Below the pieces are notes generated by a model, which did not search any database, was not told the origin of the DNA, and was given only the letters and a program-made list of their open reading frames with translations. A stretch of 64,000 nucleotides of DNA from contig VWZS01000850.1 of the NCBI GenBank assembly GCA_013397075.1, positions 682,001 through 746,000 on the forward strand, written 5' to 3'. The DNA is from Rhabdornis inornatus. Taxonomy: Eukaryota > Chordata > Aves > Passeriformes > Rhabdornithidae. Shown in pieces: positions 58,917 to 64,000 of this stretch. A program made the position numbers and the translations under genes. How positions within the stretch are numbered: the first letter of the stretch is position 1; each line of letters starts with the position of its first letter.

Positions 58917-59068
58917 GCAACAGTGCAAAGAGCCAAGAGTATCATTTGTGGATTATCAGGCTCTCTGGTGAGGTTAACATTGCAAGCTGTGTGAAACCAA
59001 GGTCACCTACATCACCGTGTCCTATGAGCTCCTCTCTCCTACCAGCACCAAGGCAGCTGAGCAACCTG
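58917..59068 (+). other. Candidate 152-nt exon (unproven)
   Basis: An acceptor with a good pyrimidine tract (CTTCTCTGCTTTCGTTACCAG) and a consensus donor (CTG|GTAAGT) enclose 152 bases with one frame open from end to end, reading in part NSAKSQEYHLW, GEVNIASCVKPRSP and PAPRQLSNL. I recognise no family. The length is not a multiple of three, so skipping it would shift the frame of a coding transcript. Chance pseudo-exon or lncRNA exon are both likely alternatives. Confidence 0.2.
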
Positions 59069-62000
59069 GTAAGTGGTGAGCCCTTAAATCTCATCCTACT
59101 CCCACTGAACTCAGTGGCCACAGCTTTCTTGTCTCTGGTGGGGACTGTGCTTAGGGAAGCATGACCTATGGGGTGCTGCCGTACCAAGAGGCTTATTTGC
59201 AGAGTTTGACGAGAGCTCAAGGCCCTCTGTGCTTCCTGATCACCATAAGGGGATAATATAAGTAAAGGAAATTATAAAAACAAGTGAGGGTATGGTAGTT
59301 TGCTTTGTCAGTGCATAAGCCAAAAAAAGAATGTACAGGAAAGCTAAAATACTGTTCACAGACTGTTGAGGAAAATCCGTATGATAGCAAGAGGGCAGGA
59401 CAAGACACTTCGAAAAACAGACCTGCTGAGACCCTAGATTGCTTCTATCCCTCTGCTTCATCTACTATCACATCACTTCAATGGCTGTAAAAGTTACATG
59501 TGCTTTCTCAAACTACAGGCAAACAAGAAAATTAAATATATATAAAAATAGATATAAAATATATAAAATAGATTGTGAAAAGTCAATAGCAATTTCACTT
59601 CCAGGCATGAAACCACAGTTACCCAAAGCTGTCTTTGGTTCCCTAAGAAAGCCCAAATTTGATGTGTAACACCCTGAAATCAGGTGCAGATTCATTTTGT
59701 GGCCTTTTTCCCTAGACATGATGCAGCCTGCAAGAGTTTTGATGGGGTGTAGTCCAAGCACCTTATTTTCTCAGGTGATGTTGAACATTTAAGGCAATAT
59801 AAATAATATAAGATGAAAAATGGTCATCAATATTAAGCAAACTAAATTAAAGGTGGATATTAAAAGCTGAAAGCATAGAAGTTTTTGTGGTTTATTTTTT
59901 TCAAAGTTGTTAAAATGCAAAAGAGAAAGCTCCCTTCTAAGGGAGCTGCAGCTCAGCAGATGTGCAGCCAGAGTTGAAGCACTCCACCATAGATTCAGTG
60001 GTGTTGTCAATCATCTGTTATGGCAATGTGGAACATTTAAAGCAACTGAACCATGAGGTTTTATTCTTCAATCTGCCAAATCTGGGTACTGAGGACATGC
60101 AACATGTCATCTGTAGGAAATATCTTTAAGGCTGACTGTCTATATCAGGGCATTAAATGATCATTCCTAGGGTTTTTTAAAAAGCTTTTCAGTATACACC
60201 TTAGTCCATCTAATGAAGAAAAAGCAGCACTAGAAATATAGCTGCTTTTGATTTTTAATGCATAATTGTCTGTGTTTTTAATTTTAATCTGGAAGTAATT
60301 TCATTTTTTTGAAGAGACAGCATAAAAAAATTTGCCCATCTTTATGTAGAGTTTTCACAGCTAACAACTAAAGCAGATATAGAAGAATTAATTATTGTTG
60401 TCTTCTCCAGTTGTTTGTGCCATCAGAATTTGTACTTCTGCCAGAAAAATTTTCCACTGCTTAAAGTAGAGACATGGTGTGTATTTCAAGAACTACAGTT
60501 TGTCAGCAGTTGGATTTTCATGTTGAGTTACTTAATCCTGAATTCATTTCAGATACATGCAGAATAATCTTGGACTTTTTGGACTGAGCTGGCTACAAAA
60601 GGAAGTACGTGGCTTACACACCTTTTCTTATGTTTACCTACAAAGCAGCAGCCTCTTTTATGTGCTTGAGGGAAAAACCAATTGTTTCCTTCCTTGGAAC
60701 AGGAAACCACAGTCTGTTCATTCTGGCTGGTCCACTGTGACTGAGCAACAACATCCATCAACAGCTTCTGCTGATGGTAGCAGGGAAAAGTGTTTGCTCT
60801 GGATTTCTTCCTAATGAAGTTAAAAAATAACTTATATTACAGAAGGTGCAGTAATTATCACAGAGCCACTTGAAACATGGCAAATTCAGAGACTGAATTT
60901 CAATCTCATCTGGATGCTTCAGGGGTGAATATGGCCCAGTGACACTCTGGGACGGGCTTCCTAGCCAGATGCAAATAAAAGGGCATTTAGGAAATCTGTT
61001 TGTAGATTCATTTTTGTGCCAGTATTTCATGAAAATAAACAGAACCTGCATAGACATTAGAGGTATGTAACAGCAAGGAAAGTTTGAAATAGAAATATGG
61101 AAGTGGAAGGAGTCTCTTGAATTGTTTTATCTTGCTCATACAGGCCCATATGCAGAAACACATCTCTCTCTGTGGTCTTAAGCAAGTTTTTAAATATCTA
61201 TTTAACTGCCTGGTGTCAGTTAATCTTGTGAAGAGTTACTCTTGGACAGTACAAGAAAAGAATTGACTGAAGCATCATCTGAGACAAAGTGCAGAACCAT
61301 TTCACAGACAGAGTAAACCCTGGTGTATGAGAACTCATCAGAGACTGGTTTTCAGACTTTACTTATTGTTTTCTACCTGGGATGCCCAACTTCTTTTCTG
61401 TGATGCCCTTCTGTCTAACTTCTCTATGGTTTATGTTTGGATTAGACAGTAAAATATCCTAATGATGTGAATTAGAATAAAAACCTCGGTTGCCTTGGAA
61501 AAAATTATTTGTTAAAAACTTACAGTGAATGGCTAGAGATATGAAGAAGTGCTTAGCTATTTGTGCAGATTGCAAGAGAAATTAATTTATGAAAAGAATT
61601 GCAAATTATTATTCTGAGTTGAAAAACATAAAAGAAGAGTGAATAATCAGAAGAAGATTTGTCTCATTTGGCATTTGTTATGTGACTTTTCTTTGGATTG
61701 ATTATTGCATCTGGTTAGGAGATCATACGCAATGTGATATGGCGAGTCAAGATTCTGAGTCTGTAGGACAAAGAAAATATATTTGAGTGTAGGACTGGAG
61801 AAACACAGAAACCACCTTACAGAAGGACAGTGATATCTAGAGCAGGGACTCATGGTTGAAGCGGCTACTCTGTTCCACTGGTGCATCATGACAAAATCTA
61901 TCAGAAGTCCTTGCAAAGTTGATTTATGCAGATTAAGTTAGAACAAGGGTTGTGCTGATTGCTTTGTGATGAATTTCATGCATGCTGGTATGTTAGGAAA

Positions 62001-63731
62001 CAACAGCAGTCAATTCTTTCGTGACAAAAAAGTAGCCCAAGCATTTCAAGGGGGAAATACTTTCTGGAGGAATATGACTGCAGATTATCATTTTGTGCCA
62101 TGGACATTGAACTGTTGCATAAATACCTCTGTAATTTAATTCTACATTGCTGCTTTTAAAATTTCATCATAACAATATATACTGGATTGTTCTGAAAGAA
62201 AAGAAGGAATTCACATACAGCTACAGCAGTCTGATTAGGAGACCACATTAACCAGGGTGATTTAGAGAGAGAGCCGAAGGTAGATCTGCTGAAAGACATC
62301 TTTTTAAATAAATCAACTTGATTATAAATAGATGCAATATCGTATCTTTAAAGAAGGCTCAAAACTAGAAAAGAGAAAGAAGGTAAAGATTAAATACTTC
62401 ATTGGGAGCCAGGAATGTGGTGTGCCTCAGCAGAACCATTACATCTTGTCTACAGAAATCTGCAAAGCATTTAGAACTTGTTCACATTGTGAAGAACAAA
62501 TTAATCATGTTATCAGTCCACCAAGAAACTTTTTTTGGTTTATAAATATAGAATTATGAGTGGGAAAACTAACTCACTAATATGGTCATAACTTTTCCAC
62601 ACTCTTTGGGTAAAGAAAGCCATCCAAATCCATGTTTCTTCATAGTGTTTTAAGTTTGGCTTTTTTTTTTTTTATGGTATGGGACTCAAATCCATAGGCA
62701 AGAGGGTACCCCAACCTCAGTCTGAAAGTGAACAAGTGCCACAGTATTAGCAATGTAGCACCTGACTCTGTATCAAAAATGTAGTCAGAGGATTTTTAAA
62801 GTCATCAGCATGGCTACAGACCACTAAAAGAATGTCCTAATAGTGCTAATTAAGACTACATTTAGTTTAAACATCATTGGGCTGTGTGTCAAATTTAACT
62901 TGCCCTTGGGTCAAGAAGAAATAAATTCTTCTGAAGATGAATCATTCTGAGGAGATATTTTACTGATAGTCAAGACCTTCATTACCTGGATATCAGTTCA
63001 TTTAGTCTTAATATTTATGAAAGCAAGCTCTTCTATCATCGTGTCCAAGCTGGATGTGTGCATGACTGGCACTAATGATACCAAAAAAATTGAGATGACT
63101 CCTAAGCTAAAGATTTTGGAAGCAAATGCTTACACATTTTTCAGCTCAGTCTTTGTCTATTTATTTACAGCACTCCTGTTCTATCAGAATTCCACTTTCC
63201 ATAGAAGAAATGGAATGAATAGTGAGGGGTCTTTCTGGGCACTATATTGATTCAAGATTAAGCAGTCTGATGATAATTAAAGACTAAGGTGATATAAGTG
63301 AAAGCTCCCAAAAATTGTCCTATCACTTTTAATCGGTTTCCAGAATCTAAAAATTCACACTGAGCAGTACAGAAAAAGAGCTCCAACATCTGTTTAGTTT
63401 CAAGGACGTCCAACACCAGTGAAATTAGCTGGGATTTGTAGATTTACCATTGTGCCAGCCTTTAAAATAGCAGAGGTTCGGAAAATTGATTTTCACCCTG
63501 AAGAACAGACTGGTTCTATTTTTATCAGTAAAACATATTACTTTTTAGTAAAGAGAACACTATAAAATGGATGGTTGGGCTAAAGTCTTTCAGTAATGGA
63601 GAGAATGATATAATCATGAGAGAAGCCAGCTTCATTATAGTGTCAGCATTTAATGACTGGTCAATTTGATATACTGTCTAGCTCCTCTTAAAAAATTAAA
63701 ACCTGCTCAATACGTGAATTTTTTGCTATTA

Positions 63732-63770
63732 AATATATATACATGTGTGTGTGTGTGTGTGTATATATTT
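63732..63770. repeat. TG dinucleotide microsatellite within TA-rich flanks
   Basis: A perfect TG run (63,744-63,762) is flanked by TATATA on both sides. Alternating purine-pyrimidine sequence of this kind can adopt Z-form in vitro, but no function is implied. Confidence 0.9.
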
Positions 63771-64000
63771 CTTTTCCCTTAGGATTTTAAGGAGTTTTCC
63801 TATATGACCAGACACAATGTTTTCTTAGATCAAAACCACTATCCTTGTCCATACTTCTCAGAGATATGCTAACTCATAAAACAAGAACTATTGAACAATT
63901 TGACTACAAGCAAAATGTGCAATGATATGCCTCTGGGAAACTACATGCCAAATGACTGGACTTATTGAAAAAACAGCTCTGGTAACAAATATCAATTATT

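Larger units (their letters stand above)
58492..64000. other. Unique non-coding sequence to window end
   Basis: No gene or transposon is recognised. It holds the candidate exon at 58,917-59,068, an AT-rich stretch of ATATAAA units at 59,534-59,575, and the TG/TA microsatellite at 63,732-63,770. Short frames (61-99 codons) have no recognisable content. Confidence 0.5.

Noticed and set aside
1..64000. CRISPR array, prokaryotic operons or an integrated virus
   Set aside because: No spaced direct-repeat array, no dense collinear genes, and no recognisable viral gene; the repeats identify a bird nuclear genome.

Overview
The window looks like non-coding nuclear DNA from a bird, very probably a passerine. 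It is AT-rich and sparse in repeats. The recognisable interspersed repeats are CR1 LINE pieces on both strands, plus one short SINE with a tRNA-Ile-like head and a CR1-like tail, which is the architecture of TguSINE1 described in passerines. There are no mammalian-type SINEs or L1s and no bacterial gene organisation. I found no protein-coding gene I can name, no ribosomal RNA, no functional tRNA and no CRISPR array. Open frames longer than 60 codons occur on both strands at about the density expected by chance. The only one with recognisable homology is a decayed CR1 reverse-transcriptase tail at 33.2-33.5 kb (minus strand).

Layout. From 1 to 19.7 kb the sequence is mostly unique, with one CR1 3' end (3.4 kb), a doubtful CR1 tail (5.9 kb), several local foldbacks (2.35, 7.57 and 14.86 kb) and a GC-richer block at 16.4-17.3 kb bounded by two near-identical 53-bp repeats. 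From 19.7 to 25 kb lies a repeat cluster: the SINE, an old CR1 in two pieces (21.3-22.4 kb), a younger CR1 end (22.7-23.0 kb) and a CR1 end at 24.7 kb. From 25 to 32.9 kb the sequence is unique. From 32.9 to 35.0 kb come a longer CR1, possible older CR1 remnants, and a CCCTCT/GGGCC low-complexity block that runs into a 137-base assembly gap. A perfect CTTTT array lies at 36.9-37.06 kb and an old CR1 at 40.3-40.65 kb. From 42.4 to 45.6 kb there are several unique segments that retain CpG, good candidates for conserved non-coding elements. CR1 pieces follow at 44.9, 47.4 and 47.8 kb, with a GGAA array split by a second gap (70 Ns) at 46.8-47.0 kb. From 47.9 to 64 kb the sequence is unique with a few microsatellites and one CpG-retaining block at 58.1-58.5 kb.

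Interpretation. The most likely setting is an intergenic desert or a very large intron. Three splice-site-bounded open segments (22,479-22,523; 44,127-44,234; 58,917-59,068) are the best candidates for exons of a gene or lncRNA spanning the window, but each may be a chance pseudo-exon. Nothing here is a convincing new biological system. The most unusual structures are the triplicated foldback at 2.33-2.40 kb, the paired hairpin-bearing repeats at 16.4 and 17.1 kb, and the CpG-retaining cluster at 42.4-45.6 kb. Repeat family calls come from remembered consensus patterns, not from a database search.
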